From the NCBI GenBank assembly GCA_900757495.1, contig CAAENX010000021.1, forward strand, positions 79,127 to 143,126: 64,000 nucleotides of DNA, written 5' to 3'. This document shows positions 37,101-45,108 of the stretch, in pieces (positions within the stretch are counted from its first letter, which is position 1; each line of letters begins with the position of its first letter). The notes beneath the pieces are model-generated. The model saw nothing but the letters and a program-made list of their open reading frames with translations, was not told the origin of the DNA and ran no database searches. The stretch comes from an uncultured Collinsella sp. GTDB taxonomy: Bacteria; Actinomycetota; Coriobacteriia; Coriobacteriales; Coriobacteriaceae. Position numbers and translations under genes: made by a program.

Positions 37101-37505
37101 TTACACGCGGCGACGCTTCTTGGGGCGGCAGCCGTTGTGCGGGATGGGGGTCTTGTCCTGGATGCTCGAGACCTCGAGGCCAGCAGCCTGGAGGGAGCGG
37201 ATGGCGGTCTCACGACCGGAGCCGGGGCCCTTGACGAAGACGGAAACCTTCTTCATACCGTGCTCCATGGCCTGCTTGGCAGCAGCCTCGGCAGCCATCT
37301 GGGCAGCGAACGGCGTGGACTTGCGGGAGCCCTTGAAGCCCACCTGGCCAGCCGACTTCCAGGAAATGACGTTGCCCTGGGGATCGGTGATCGAAACGAT
37401 CGTGTTGTTGAACGTAGAACGAATGTGAGCCTGGCCCACGGAGATGTTCTTACGGTCCGCGCGCTTCAGACGGGCAGCGCGAACGTTCTTCTTAGCAGTA
37501 GCCAT
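37101..37505 (-). CDS. rpsK: 30S ribosomal protein S11
   Basis: A 134-residue S11 of the 30S platform with the conserved AHIRSTFNNTIVSITDPQGN, GFKGSRKSTPFAAQMAAE, GPGSGRETAIRSLQAAGLEV and the C-terminal PIPHNGCRPKKRRRV. The start follows AGGAG. It is tightly spaced between rpsM (14 bp) and rpsD (19 bp). Confidence 0.97.
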   Translation of the reverse strand: MATAKKNVRAARLKRADRKNISVGQAHIRSTFNNTIVSITDPQGNVISWKSAGQVGFKGSRKSTPFAAQMAAEAAAKQAMEHGMKKVSVFVKGPGSGRETAIRSLQAAGLEVSSIQDKTPIPHNGCRPKKRRRV

Positions 37506-37519
37506 CTATCTAGCGCTCC

Positions 37520-37894
37520 TTATTTCTTCTTCTTAGCACCGATCTGACGCTTCGGGCCCTTGCGGGTACGAGCGTTAGTGTGGGTGCGCTGGCCGCGGAC
37601 CGGGAGGCCCTTGCGGTGACGAAGGCCGCGGTTGCAGCCGATGTCCATAAGGCGCTTGACGTTCTGGTTGCGCTCACGGCGGAGGTCGCCCTCAACCATG
37701 ATCTGGTTCTTGTCGATATAATCGCGGATGGCGTTAACCTCATCCTCGGTGAGGTCCTTAACGCGCGTATCCACGTTAACGTTGCACTCGACGCAAATCT
37801 TCGTCGCAGTGGTGCGGCCGATGCCGTAAATGTAGGTCAGACCGATCTCAACGCGCTTCTCACGCGGGAGGTCGACACCATTAATACGGGCCAA
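37520..37894 (-). CDS. rpsM: 30S ribosomal protein S13
   Basis: A 124-residue S13 of the 30S head that contacts the P-site tRNA and the 50S subunit. It carries ARINGVDLPREKRVEIGL, YIYGIGRTTA, and the C-terminal RHRKGLPVRGQRTHTNARTR followed by a Lys tail. The initiation codon is TTG, supported by AAGAGAGGAG upstream; no in-frame ATG exists before the conserved core. It is 14 bp after the rpmJ stop. Confidence 0.97.
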   Translation of the reverse strand: MARINGVDLPREKRVEIGLTYIYGIGRTTATKICVECNVNVDTRVKDLTEDEVNAIRDYIDKNQIMVEGDLRRERNQNVKRLMDIGCNRGLRHRKGLPVRGQRTHTNARTRKGPKRQIGAKKKK

Positions 37895-37908
37895 CGTAGT
37901 CTCCTCTC

Positions 37909-38022
37909 TTAACCCTGACGCTGCTTATGACGGGGATTCTCGCAAATGACGAGGACCTTGCCATGGCGCCTAATGATTTTGCACTTATCGCACATCTTCT
38001 TGACCGAAGGACGTACCTTCAT
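37909..38022 (-). CDS. rpmJ: 50S ribosomal protein L36
   Basis: A 37-residue L36 of the zinc-binding type: MKVRPSVKKMCDKCKIIRRH then ICENPRHKQRQG, with Cys11, Cys14 and Cys27 plus His32 forming the C3H zinc site. The start follows GAAAGGAAG. It stands between infA and rpsM as in most bacteria. Confidence 0.96.
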   Translation of the reverse strand: MKVRPSVKKMCDKCKIIRRHGKVLVICENPRHKQRQG

Positions 38023-38172
38023 CGTTCTTCCTTTCGGTAGCGCTCGAACTACTTCCCTACTATCTACTCGCCCAGCCGCAGGCGTTTAAAACTATGGCTG
38101 GTCTTCACACACAAACCGACCGTAGGTTGAGCTAAGCCTGCAGTCGGAGAAGGAGTGCGTGTATGCGTGCCG

Positions 38173-38391
38173 CTATTTATAGCGATAGGTGATGCGGCCG
38201 CGGGTCAGGTCGTACGGGGAAAGCTCCACGACAACCCTGTCACCGGGGAGAATACGGATGTAATTCATTCGGATCTTGCCAGAAATGTTGCACAGAACCG
38301 AATGACCGTTCTCGAGCTCGACCTTAAACATGGCGTTGGGCAGCGGTTCCTTTACCGTACCCTCGAGCTCAATTGCGTCTTCCTTCTTCAC
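38173..38391 (-). CDS. infA: translation initiation factor IF-1
   Basis: A 72-residue single OB-fold protein that binds the 30S A site during initiation: DAIELEGTVKEPLPNAMFKV, LENGHSVLCNISGKIRMNYI, PGDRVVVELSPYDLTRGRI. The GTG at 38391 gives the standard length and N-terminus (KKEDAIE); a TTG two codons upstream is an alternative. A gap of 150 bp separates it from rpmJ. A candidate promoter lies upstream, suggesting an extra transcription start within the operon. Confidence 0.94.
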   Translation of the reverse strand: MKKEDAIELEGTVKEPLPNAMFKVELENGHSVLCNISGKIRMNYIRILPGDRVVVELSPYDLTRGRITYRYK

Positions 38392-38430
38392 AAGCAATCA
38401 TCTTTCTCTAGAAAACGACAGCGATTGAGT

Positions 38431-38459
38431 ATTCTACAATACGCGTGCACGTATCGTAA
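38431..38459 (-). promoter_or_regulatory. candidate internal promoter before infA
   Basis: On the minus strand TTACGA and TAGAAT are 17 bp apart, ending 40 bp before the infA start in an AT-rich stretch. The -10 is good (five of six), the -35 weak. It would drive infA-rpmJ-rpsM-rpsK-rpsD-rpoA-rplQ separately from the spc part. Confidence 0.4.
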
Positions 38460-38536
38460 TATCTTCGTAATGGCTCCACAACTAAGTGAAACTTGTTACT
38501 TTGAAATGTAAATGCCGACGAATTTGAACGCGGCCT

Positions 38537-39325
38537 CTACATCTCGCCTCCTTGCAAGGAGCACCAAGCGCCTTGCGCGTCGGTAGTAAGAATCACCGGG
38601 CCGTCATCGGTAATGGCGACGGTGTTCTCGTAGTGCGCGGCGGGCAGGCGGTCGTTGGTCGTGACGATCCAACCATCGGAGCCCGTGCTCACATGATTGG
38701 ATCCCATCGTGACCATCGGCTCGATGGCAATGACCATACCGGCCTGGAGACGAACGCCCCTCCCCTTCTTTCCGTAGTTCGGAACGTTGGGGTCCTCGTG
38801 CATCACATGGCCAATACCGTGCCCCACATAATCGCGAAGCACGCCATAGCCGTGAGACTCGGCGAGGGACTGGACGGCATAACCAATGTCCCCAATATGG
38901 TTACCGGGAACAGCCTGCTCGATGGCAGCCTTAAGGCAATCGCGCGTAACCTCGCACAGGGCCTTGGCCTCGGGCGTGGGGGTACCGACGAAGAACGTCC
39001 AAGCGTTATCGCCGACCCACCCGTCGACAACGGCACCCGTATCGATGGAGATGATATCGCCATCGCGCAGGATCATGTCGGGATTGGGAATACCGTGCAC
39101 CACGGCATCGTTAATCGATGCACAGATGGTACCGGGGAACCCGCCGTAACCCTTAAAGGCCGGGGTGCCACCATGCATGCGGATAATCTGCTCCGCAAGC
39201 TGATCAAGCTCAAAAGTCGAAACGCCGGGACGCACCATGGCTCCAACGTGGCGGAGCGCCATCTTAGATAGCGCTCCTGCCTTCTTCATCTGCTCGATTT
39301 GCGTTGCAGACTTAATCTTGATCAT
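38537..39325 (-). CDS. map: methionine aminopeptidase type I
   Basis: A 262-residue metalloprotease removing the initiator Met from nascent proteins. The five metal ligands fit the type I pattern: D in IDTGAVVDGW and VGDNAWTF, H in YVGHGIGHVMHEDP, E in AIEPMV and E in AAHYENTVAIT. It lacks the N-terminal SH3/zinc extension. Its ATG overlaps the adk stop by 4 bp (ATGA), showing coupled translation. Confidence 0.96.
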   Translation of the reverse strand: MIKIKSATQIEQMKKAGALSKMALRHVGAMVRPGVSTFELDQLAEQIIRMHGGTPAFKGYGGFPGTICASINDAVVHGIPNPDMILRDGDIISIDTGAVVDGWVGDNAWTFFVGTPTPEAKALCEVTRDCLKAAIEQAVPGNHIGDIGYAVQSLAESHGYGVLRDYVGHGIGHVMHEDPNVPNYGKKGRGVRLQAGMVIAIEPMVTMGSNHVSTGSDGWIVTTNDRLPAAHYENTVAITDDGPVILTTDAQGAWCSLQGGEM

Positions 39326-39948
39326 AGACCAAGAGCCTCTTTGACATCCCCGTACACGGTCTCGCGAGCCTGGTCACCGTTGACCGACTTGAGCAGACCC
39401 TGGCCACGATAGTAGTCGACGAGCGGGCTCGTGGACTTCTCGTAGACGTCGAGACGGTTCTTGATGGTCTCGGGCTTGTCGTCGTCGCGCTGATACATCT
39501 CGCCGGCGCACTTGGGGCAGGTGGCATCGGCAGCAGTGCCGGTGTAACCGCAGGCGCGGCAGGTGCGACGCGAAGACAGACGGTCGATGATGACCTCGGG
39601 GGCCACGTCGACCAGAAGGGCGCAATCGATCTCGCGACCCATGGCGGAGAGCTCGGAATCGAGCGTCACAGCCTGGGCGGTGTTGCGCGGGAAGCCGTCG
39701 AGGATGAAGCCCTGCTGGGCGTCATCGGCGGCAAGGCGCTCCTTGACAAGGTCGATCACGAGCTGGTCGGGAACGAGCTCGCCAGCGTCCATGTACTTCT
39801 TAGCCTGAATACCAAGCTCGGTGCCACCCTTGACGGCAGCACGCAGCAGGTCGCCCGTAGAAATGTGAGCGACGCCAAACTCGGCGACGAGCTCCTGTGC
39901 GACGGTGCCCTTACCGGCACCCGGAGCTCCGAGCAATACGAGGTTCAT
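39322..39948 (-). CDS. adk: adenylate kinase
   Basis: A 208-residue kinase interconverting ATP+AMP and 2 ADP. P-loop GAPGAGKGT (about 7-15), AMP-binding HISTGDLLR and GFPRNTAQ, and a long LID with four cysteines in two CxxC pairs (CRACGYTG, CPKCAG) that would bind zinc, as in many Gram-positive Adk proteins. The start at 39948 follows AGGAGG. It lies between secY and map, as in the classical spc operon. Confidence 0.96.
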   Translation of the reverse strand: MNLVLLGAPGAGKGTVAQELVAEFGVAHISTGDLLRAAVKGGTELGIQAKKYMDAGELVPDQLVIDLVKERLAADDAQQGFILDGFPRNTAQAVTLDSELSAMGREIDCALLVDVAPEVIIDRLSSRRTCRACGYTGTAADATCPKCAGEMYQRDDDKPETIKNRLDVYEKSTSPLVDYYRGQGLLKSVNGDQARETVYGDVKEALGL

Positions 39949-39966
39949 GAGCAATCCTCCTCTAGC

Positions 39967-41253
39967 CTATTTAAAGAATCCATCGTAATCATACATCTTG
40001 ATCTGGCCTTCGAGCTTATCGACCGTGTCGAGCACGACGCCGACCATGATGAGGATGGACGTGCCGCCAAATGCCTGGATCAGATGGTTACCCGTAAAGG
40101 AGAAGATGATCGAAGGCACGATGGCGATGAGCGCCAAAAAGACAGCGCTGGGAAGCGTGATCTTGTTGAGCGCGTTCTTGATGTAGGCCGCGGTAGCCCT
40201 ACCCGGACGCACGCCCGGAATAAAGCCGCCCTGTTTCTTAAGGTTGTCGGCCGTGTCATCGGGGTTGAACACCATGGAGGTGTAGAAGTACGCGAAGAAC
40301 ACGATGAGGACAACGTTAAGCACCCAGTTGAGCCAACCGGTCGAAAGCGCGGAGGCAACTGCCTGAATCCAGCCGATGCCGGGGAAGAACACGGCAATCT
40401 GGGCCGGGAAGTACAGCAGTGCCGAAGCGAAGATAATCGGCACGACGCCCGCGGTGTTGACCTTGATGGGCAGGTAGGTGGTCTGGCCACCCATCATGCG
40501 ACGACCCACGACGCGCTTGGCGTAGGAGACCGGGATGCGGCGCTGGCCGCGCTCAAGGAAAACGATCAGCGGGATAACCAGCAGGATGATGGCGCAGATG
40601 ATCACCATGGTGATGATGCCACCGGCGTTACCCTCGGTGCTGGAGAAGATCGCCTGCGGAAGACCGGCCATGATGTTCGCGAAGATGATAAGCGACATGC
40701 CATTGCCGATACCGCGCTGGGTGATGAGCTCACCAATCCACATGATCAGCATGGCGCCCGCAGTGAGCGTACCGACGATCATGAGGTCAAAGATGATCTC
40801 GGGAGCGCCGGCGCCGTTGAAGCTAATGCCGAAGCTCTTAAAGAGGAAGAGGTAACCCACGGAGTTGAGGATGGCCAGAGCCAAGGTGAGGTAACGCGAA
40901 TACTGCGTAATCTTGGTCTGACCGACCTCGCCCTCGCGGGCAAGCTCATGCAGGGAAGGCACGACGGCCTGGAGCATCTGGAGGATAATCGAGCTCGTGA
41001 TGTACGGCATGATGCCCAAAGAGAACACCGAGACATAGCTCAACGCGCCACCAGAGAAAAGATTCAGGAGGGCCATAGCACCTGCGGCGACCGAGTTGCT
41101 CCCGGTCGAGAAAAGGCCCAGCATCCCCTGGAAGGGAATGCCGGGCACAGGAACGTGCGCACCAATGCGGTACACGACGAGCATAGCTATGGTAAAAAGA
41201 ATCTTTTCGCGCAGTTCTTTGATGCGGAAAGCATTCTTAAGACCATTTAGCAC
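39967..41253 (-). CDS. secY: preprotein translocase subunit SecY
   Basis: A 428-residue membrane channel subunit with ten hydrophobic segments. Signature stretches include the plug region after segment 1 (VYRIGAHVPVPGIPF), YSRYLTLALAILNSVGYLF and the C-terminal loop KQGGFIPGVRPGRATAAYI. It forms SecYEG with SecA, encoded elsewhere in this window. The GTG start at 41253 lies within the end of rplO (7-bp overlap), so translation is coupled. Confidence 0.96.
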   Translation of the reverse strand: MLNGLKNAFRIKELREKILFTIAMLVVYRIGAHVPVPGIPFQGMLGLFSTGSNSVAAGAMALLNLFSGGALSYVSVFSLGIMPYITSSIILQMLQAVVPSLHELAREGEVGQTKITQYSRYLTLALAILNSVGYLFLFKSFGISFNGAGAPEIIFDLMIVGTLTAGAMLIMWIGELITQRGIGNGMSLIIFANIMAGLPQAIFSSTEGNAGGIITMVIICAIILLVIPLIVFLERGQRRIPVSYAKRVVGRRMMGGQTTYLPIKVNTAGVVPIIFASALLYFPAQIAVFFPGIGWIQAVASALSTGWLNWVLNVVLIVFFAYFYTSMVFNPDDTADNLKKQGGFIPGVRPGRATAAYIKNALNKITLPSAVFLALIAIVPSIIFSFTGNHLIQAFGGTSILIMVGVVLDTVDKLEGQIKMYDYDGFFK

Positions 41254-41696
41254 GGCAGCTCGACCTTTCCGCCGGCGGCCTCGATCTTGGCCTGCGCAGA
41301 AGCGCTGACCTTGTCGACCTTGACCGTGAACTTCTTGGTGAGCTCACCATTGCCGAGCACCTTGACGGGCTCGAACTCGCTCTTGGTGATGCGAGCAGCC
41401 TTAAGAGCGGCACCGTCGATTACAGCGCCGTCCTCGAACTTACGCTCGAGACGCTCAACGTTGACAGCGGTGTACTCGATACGACGGGGGTTGCGGAAGC
41501 CCGGAAGCTTGGGCAGACGCATAGCCAGCGGAGTCTGGCCACCCTCGAAGCCGGCACCCTTGGTGCCGCCAGAGCGGGAACCCTGGCCCTTCTGGCCGCG
41601 GCCAGAAGTGGTGCCGTGACCCGAAGAATTGCCACGGCCGACGCGCTTGCGGTTCTTGGTGGAACCGGGCGCGGGAGTAAGATCGTGAAGCTGCAT
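41247..41696 (-). CDS. rplO: 50S ribosomal protein L15
   Basis: A 149-residue L15 with the Gly-rich N-terminal rRNA-binding arm (RKRVGRGNSSGHGTTSGRGQ), GFEGGQTPLAMRLPKLPGF and the C-terminal domain ending VSASAQAKIEAAGGKVEL. The start follows AGGAG. It is 3 bp from rpmD and overlaps secY by 7 bp. Confidence 0.97.
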   Translation of the reverse strand: MQLHDLTPAPGSTKNRKRVGRGNSSGHGTTSGRGQKGQGSRSGGTKGAGFEGGQTPLAMRLPKLPGFRNPRRIEYTAVNVERLERKFEDGAVIDGAALKAARITKSEFEPVKVLGNGELTKKFTVKVDKVSASAQAKIEAAGGKVELPC

Positions 41697-41699
41697 TTG

Positions 41700-41882
41700 C
41701 TACTCCTCTACAATCTCGACAAGGTGCTTGACCTTGAAGATCATGCCGCGGACGGACTCGTTGTCAGCAATCTCGCGAACCTCGCGGATCCTGTGGAGAC
41801 CGAGGGCACGGACAGTACGGACCTGGTCCTGCTTGCAACCGTTGGTGCTGCGGACCTGCTTGATCTTGATGGTGTCAGCCAT
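41700..41882 (-). CDS. rpmD: 50S ribosomal protein L30
   Basis: A 60-residue L30 with IKIKQVRSTNGCKQDQVRTV, RALGLHRIREVREIADNES and VRGMIFKVKHLVEI, complete and of normal length. It is 2 bp from rpsE, whose coding end supplies part of the ribosome binding site. Confidence 0.96.
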   Translation of the reverse strand: MADTIKIKQVRSTNGCKQDQVRTVRALGLHRIREVREIADNESVRGMIFKVKHLVEIVEE

Positions 41883-41884
41883 GC

Positions 41885-42409
41885 TTAGTTCTCCTTACCG
41901 ACGAACATCTCGGAGACCGTCAGGCCACGGCGAGCCGCGACGTCCTCAGGGCTGGAGAGCTCCTTGAGGCCCTCGACGGCAGCCTTGATGATGTTGAGGC
42001 CGTTGTCGGTACCGAGGGACTTGGACAGGACGTTCTTGATGCCAGCAAGCTCAAAGAGGGGACGCACAGCGCCGCCGGCGATAACGCCGGTACCCTCGAC
42101 AGCGGGCTTAATGATGATGCGGCCGGCACCAAAGTGGCCGAGAACCTCGTGCGGGATGGTGCCCTGCTCGGTCACCGGCACGTGGAACATGTTCTTCTTG
42201 GCATCGAGAGATGCCTTGGAGATGGCCATGGGCACCTCAGCGGACTTGCCCATGCCAACGCCGACGTTGCCCTTGCCGTCGCCAACGACGACGAGAGCAA
42301 CGAGGCTCATGCGACGACCACCCTTGACGGTCTTCGACACGCGGTTGATGTAAACGACGCGCTCCTCGAACTCGGAGGCCTCGCGCTGCTGCTTCTGATT
42401 ACGAGCCAT
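41885..42409 (-). CDS. rpsE: 30S ribosomal protein S5
   Basis: A 174-residue S5, important for decoding fidelity. It contains FEERVVYINRVSKTVKGGRR, VVGDGKGNVGVGMGKSAEVP, GTIPHEVLGHFGAGRI and GTGVIAGGAVRPLFELAGI. The start follows GGAGGTATG. It lies 14 bp after rplR. Confidence 0.97.
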   Translation of the reverse strand: MARNQKQQREASEFEERVVYINRVSKTVKGGRRMSLVALVVVGDGKGNVGVGMGKSAEVPMAISKASLDAKKNMFHVPVTEQGTIPHEVLGHFGAGRIIIKPAVEGTGVIAGGAVRPLFELAGIKNVLSKSLGTDNGLNIIKAAVEGLKELSSPEDVAARRGLTVSEMFVGKEN

Positions 42410-42423
42410 GTGCTACATACCTC

Positions 42424-42792
42424 CTAGAACTCGAGACCGGCGGCACGAGCACCGTCGGCGAGGGCCTTGACGCGGCCATGGTAGATACGGCCACCGCGAT
42501 CGAAGGCGACCTTGGTGATGCCGGCCTCGATGGCGCGATTGCCAACGAGCTGACCGACCTTCTCCGCAGCCTCCTTGTTCGAGGTGTGGGTGCCCTTGAA
42601 CTCGGCCTCGAGGGTCGAGGCAGAGACGAGCGTCAGGCTAGAGCCCTTGCTGTCGTCGATGATCTGGGCATAGATGTTGGCGTTAGTACGGGTCACGCGA
42701 AGACGCGGACGCTCGGAGGTACCCGAGACCTTGCCGCGAACACGACGCTGACGACGCTTGAGGCCTTCCAGCTTCGCCTTATGCTTGTTCAT
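42424..42792 (-). CDS. rplR: 50S ribosomal protein L18
   Basis: A 122-residue L18 that binds 5S rRNA. The basic N-terminus has KRRQRRVRGKVSGTSERPRL, then VTRTNANIYAQIIDD, GNRAIEAGITKVAFDRGG and YHGRVKALADGAR. The start follows GGAG. The gap to rplF (75 bp) is somewhat larger than elsewhere in the operon. Confidence 0.97.
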   Translation of the reverse strand: MNKHKAKLEGLKRRQRRVRGKVSGTSERPRLRVTRTNANIYAQIIDDSKGSSLTLVSASTLEAEFKGTHTSNKEAAEKVGQLVGNRAIEAGITKVAFDRGGRIYHGRVKALADGARAAGLEF

Positions 42793-42867
42793 ACGTAAAC
42801 TCCTAAAAAGGTTGATCTTGCCAGCACCTGACGGGGTGCTGGTCTTATGCGAGTGAGTCGGTTACGA

Positions 42868-43404
42868 CTACTTGGCGGCCTTACCCAGCTTGCGGCGGAT
42901 GTGCTCGCCAACGTAGTGGATACCCTTGCCCTTGTAAGGCTCGGGAGGACGATGGCCGCGGATCTCAGCGGCGATCTGACCGACCTGCTGCTTGTTGATA
43001 CCCTTGACGTTCACGTGGGTATTATCGGGAACCTCGAAGGTGATGCCCTCGGGAGCCTCGACGATCACGGGGTGCGAGAAGCCCAGGGAGAACTCGAGGT
43101 TCTTGCCCTTCTGCTGCACGCGGTAACCGACGCCGGCGAGCTCGAGCTTCTTCTCGAAGCCCTCGGAAACGCCAACAACCATGTTGTGGATGAGGGCGCG
43201 GGTGAGGCCGTGGCGGGCACGGGTCTCACGCTCGTCGTCGGGACGGGAAACGGTGAGGACGTTGTCCTCGACGTTGATAGCGAGCTTCTCAAAGACATCG
43301 AGCTCGAGCTGGCCCTTGGGGCCCTTGACGACAACGTTGTTGCCGTTGACTGCCACTTCGACTCCGGCGGGAATCTGGACAGGCTTATTACCGATACGAG
43401 ACAC
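42868..43404 (-). CDS. rplF: 50S ribosomal protein L6
   Basis: A 178-residue L6 with two similar alpha/beta domains: SRIGNKPVQIPAGVEV, RALIHNMVVGVSEGF and the C-terminal PPEPYKGKGIHYVGEHIRRK. Initiation is at GTG behind AAGGAG. It lies 33 bp after rpsH. Confidence 0.97.
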   Translation of the reverse strand: MSRIGNKPVQIPAGVEVAVNGNNVVVKGPKGQLELDVFEKLAINVEDNVLTVSRPDDERETRARHGLTRALIHNMVVGVSEGFEKKLELAGVGYRVQQKGKNLEFSLGFSHPVIVEAPEGITFEVPDNTHVNVKGINKQQVGQIAAEIRGHRPPEPYKGKGIHYVGEHIRRKLGKAAK

Positions 43405-43437
43405 GGTGATCTCCTTTCCTTCTACCTACCGAGCGAA

Positions 43438-43836
43438 TTACCAGACGTAAGCGATGATCTCGCCGCCGACGTTGTGCTTGCGAGCATCGCGGTCGGTCAT
43501 GACGCCATGGCTGGTGGAAATAATGGCGGTGCCAAGGCCACCGCGGACGCGGGGCATGTCGGCAACGCCGGTGTACTTACGCAGGCCCGGCTTGGAAATG
43601 CGGCGGATGCCGTTGATGACCTTAGCCTTCTTGGGACCATACTTAAGCGTGATGTGCAGAGTCTTCTGGGGAACGGTGTCCTCGACATCGTAGCCCTCGA
43701 TGTAGCCCTCCTCGTGCAGAACACGAGCGATCTCGACGAGCTTCTTGCTGCTCGGCATGGAGACCGTGGCCTTGTTCACAGAGTTAGCGTTACGGATGCG
43801 CGTAAGCATATCTGCGATCGGGTCTGTAAGGTTCAT
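43438..43836 (-). CDS. rpsH: 30S ribosomal protein S8
   Basis: A 132-residue S8, a primary 16S rRNA binder and in other bacteria the spc-operon repressor. It carries DPIADMLTRIRNANSV, RRISKPGLRKYTGVADMPRV, and the C-terminal GLGTAIISTSHGVMTDRDAR. The start follows GAAGGAG. A gap of 119 bp separates it from rpsN. Confidence 0.97.
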   Translation of the reverse strand: MNLTDPIADMLTRIRNANSVNKATVSMPSSKKLVEIARVLHEEGYIEGYDVEDTVPQKTLHITLKYGPKKAKVINGIRRISKPGLRKYTGVADMPRVRGGLGTAIISTSHGVMTDRDARKHNVGGEIIAYVW

Positions 43837-43955
43837 ACAGATTCTCCTTCGTTCTTGATGAACACGTGCTCTTGGTTCTTCGCCGCCCTTAACGGCAAAG
43901 CCTTTTTAGCGCGTTTTCCCTGTTCCAAACTGATGCTTGAAACGCTGGTAGTGAC

Positions 43956-44141
43956 TTACCAGCTGGCCTTCTTAACGCCGGGAAGCTCGCCCTTGAGTGC
44001 AAGCTCGCGGAAGCAGACACGGCACAGGCCGAATTTGCGGTACACAGAGTGCGGACGGCCGCAGCGCTGGCAGCGCGTGTACTCACGAGTAGAGAACTTC
44101 TGCTTGCGATTGCACTTGACGATCATCGATGTCTTAGCCAC
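43956..44141 (-). CDS. rpsN: 30S ribosomal protein S14, zinc type
   Basis: A 61-residue short (C+) S14, sometimes called rpsZ, with a zinc ribbon formed by YTRCQRCGRPHSV and FGLCRVCFRELA. The C-terminus GELPGVKKASW is standard. Initiation is at GTG behind GAGGAGG. The zinc type is usual for Gram-positive bacteria under zinc-replete conditions. Confidence 0.96.
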   Translation of the reverse strand: MAKTSMIVKCNRKQKFSTREYTRCQRCGRPHSVYRKFGLCRVCFRELALKGELPGVKKASW

Positions 44142-44220
44142 TTATATCCTCCTCACATAGAGTATTGTTCGCCCCAAGCGCCGCCCCCTTGTGGGAACGG
44201 CGCTTATAGGGCAGGTGAAC

Positions 44221-44778
44221 CTATTTCTTGAACGGGAAACCGAAGGCGTCCAGAAGGGCCTTGGCCTCCTCATCGGTGTTGGCGGTGGTCACGAAAGTGA
44301 TGTCCATACCACGCTGGTGATCGACGGAGTCGAAGTCGATCTCGGGGAAGATGAGCTGCTCGGTGACGCCCATGGAGAAGTTACCACGGCCGTCGAAGCT
44401 CTTGGCGGAGATGCCGCGGAAGTCGCGGATACGGGGGATCGCGACGGAGGTCAGACGATCGAAGAACTCCCACATACGGTCGCCACGCAGGGTAACCTTG
44501 CAGCCGATCGGCATACCAGCGCGCAGGCGGAAGGTAGCGATGGACTTGCGGGCACGGGTGATCATCGGCTGCTGGCCGGTGATGGCGCGCAGGTCGCGCA
44601 CGGCACCGTCGATGGCCTTGGAATCGGTAGCGGCCTCGCCGACACCCATGTTCACGACGATCTTCTCAAACTTGGGGATCATCATGACGTTCTCGTACTG
44701 GAACTTGTCCTGAAGCTGCTGCTTGACCTCGTTGTTGTACTTGGTCTTCAGACGCGGCACATACTTCTCTTCTGCCAT
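44221..44778 (-). CDS. rplE: 50S ribosomal protein L5
   Basis: A 185-residue L5 that binds 5S rRNA: YVPRLKTKYNNEV, KIVVNMGVGEAATDSKAID, GQQPMITRARKSIATFRLR and FRGISAKSFDGRGNFSMG. The start follows AAGAAGGAG. It is the first gene of this ribosomal operon segment; rplX and rplN, which normally precede it, are absent upstream. Confidence 0.97.
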   Translation of the reverse strand: MAEEKYVPRLKTKYNNEVKQQLQDKFQYENVMMIPKFEKIVVNMGVGEAATDSKAIDGAVRDLRAITGQQPMITRARKSIATFRLRAGMPIGCKVTLRGDRMWEFFDRLTSVAIPRIRDFRGISAKSFDGRGNFSMGVTEQLIFPEIDFDSVDHQRGMDITFVTTANTDEEAKALLDAFGFPFKK

Positions 44779-45108
44779 TGTTCACTCCTTCTTGGGGTTT
44801 TAAGCACGGGGCGTGGCCACGATGGGTTGTCCTCGTGCCTCCTGGCTGCATCCGCGCCGCTCATGGCATTTCGCGGTTTGGACTCGACGCAGCAGGAGCC
44901 GACAAAACAATCGGTACTATACGCGCATCGGGAGCGTATTTCCAGAAAAACCTCGTCTGCCTGCACAACTCCACAACTCCCCCGCACAAATGCGTCCGCA
45001 TGCGACGGAGGAAAACGGATCCCTAGGCAGTTGCGGTGAAATAGGGACTGTTTGACGGCCTAACAGGCATAAACAGTCCGTATTTCACCGCAACTCATAT
45101 ATGAGGCG
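44779..45108. other. intergenic region upstream of rplE
   Basis: A 330-bp gap without a credible gene. It holds family A repeat copy 2 just after the purine permease stop, a possible minus-strand -10 (TATAGT in the AT-richer part near 44920) for rplE, and a few GC-rich short dyads. Nothing resembling rplX, rplN or a remnant of them was found. Confidence 0.6.
45029..45095. repeat. long palindromic repeat, family A copy 2
   Basis: Arms 45029-45053 and 45071-45095 are complementary at 24 of 25 positions. The left arm shares 22 bases exactly with 3450-3471. It lies 13 bp after the permease stop codon, matching the placement of copy 1 after smpB. Confidence 0.9.

Noticed and set aside
44748..44987. 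A small minus-strand gene or rplX remnant upstream of rplE
   Set aside because: The frame overlaps rplE, has no ribosome binding site, and its translation has no similarity to L24 or L14.
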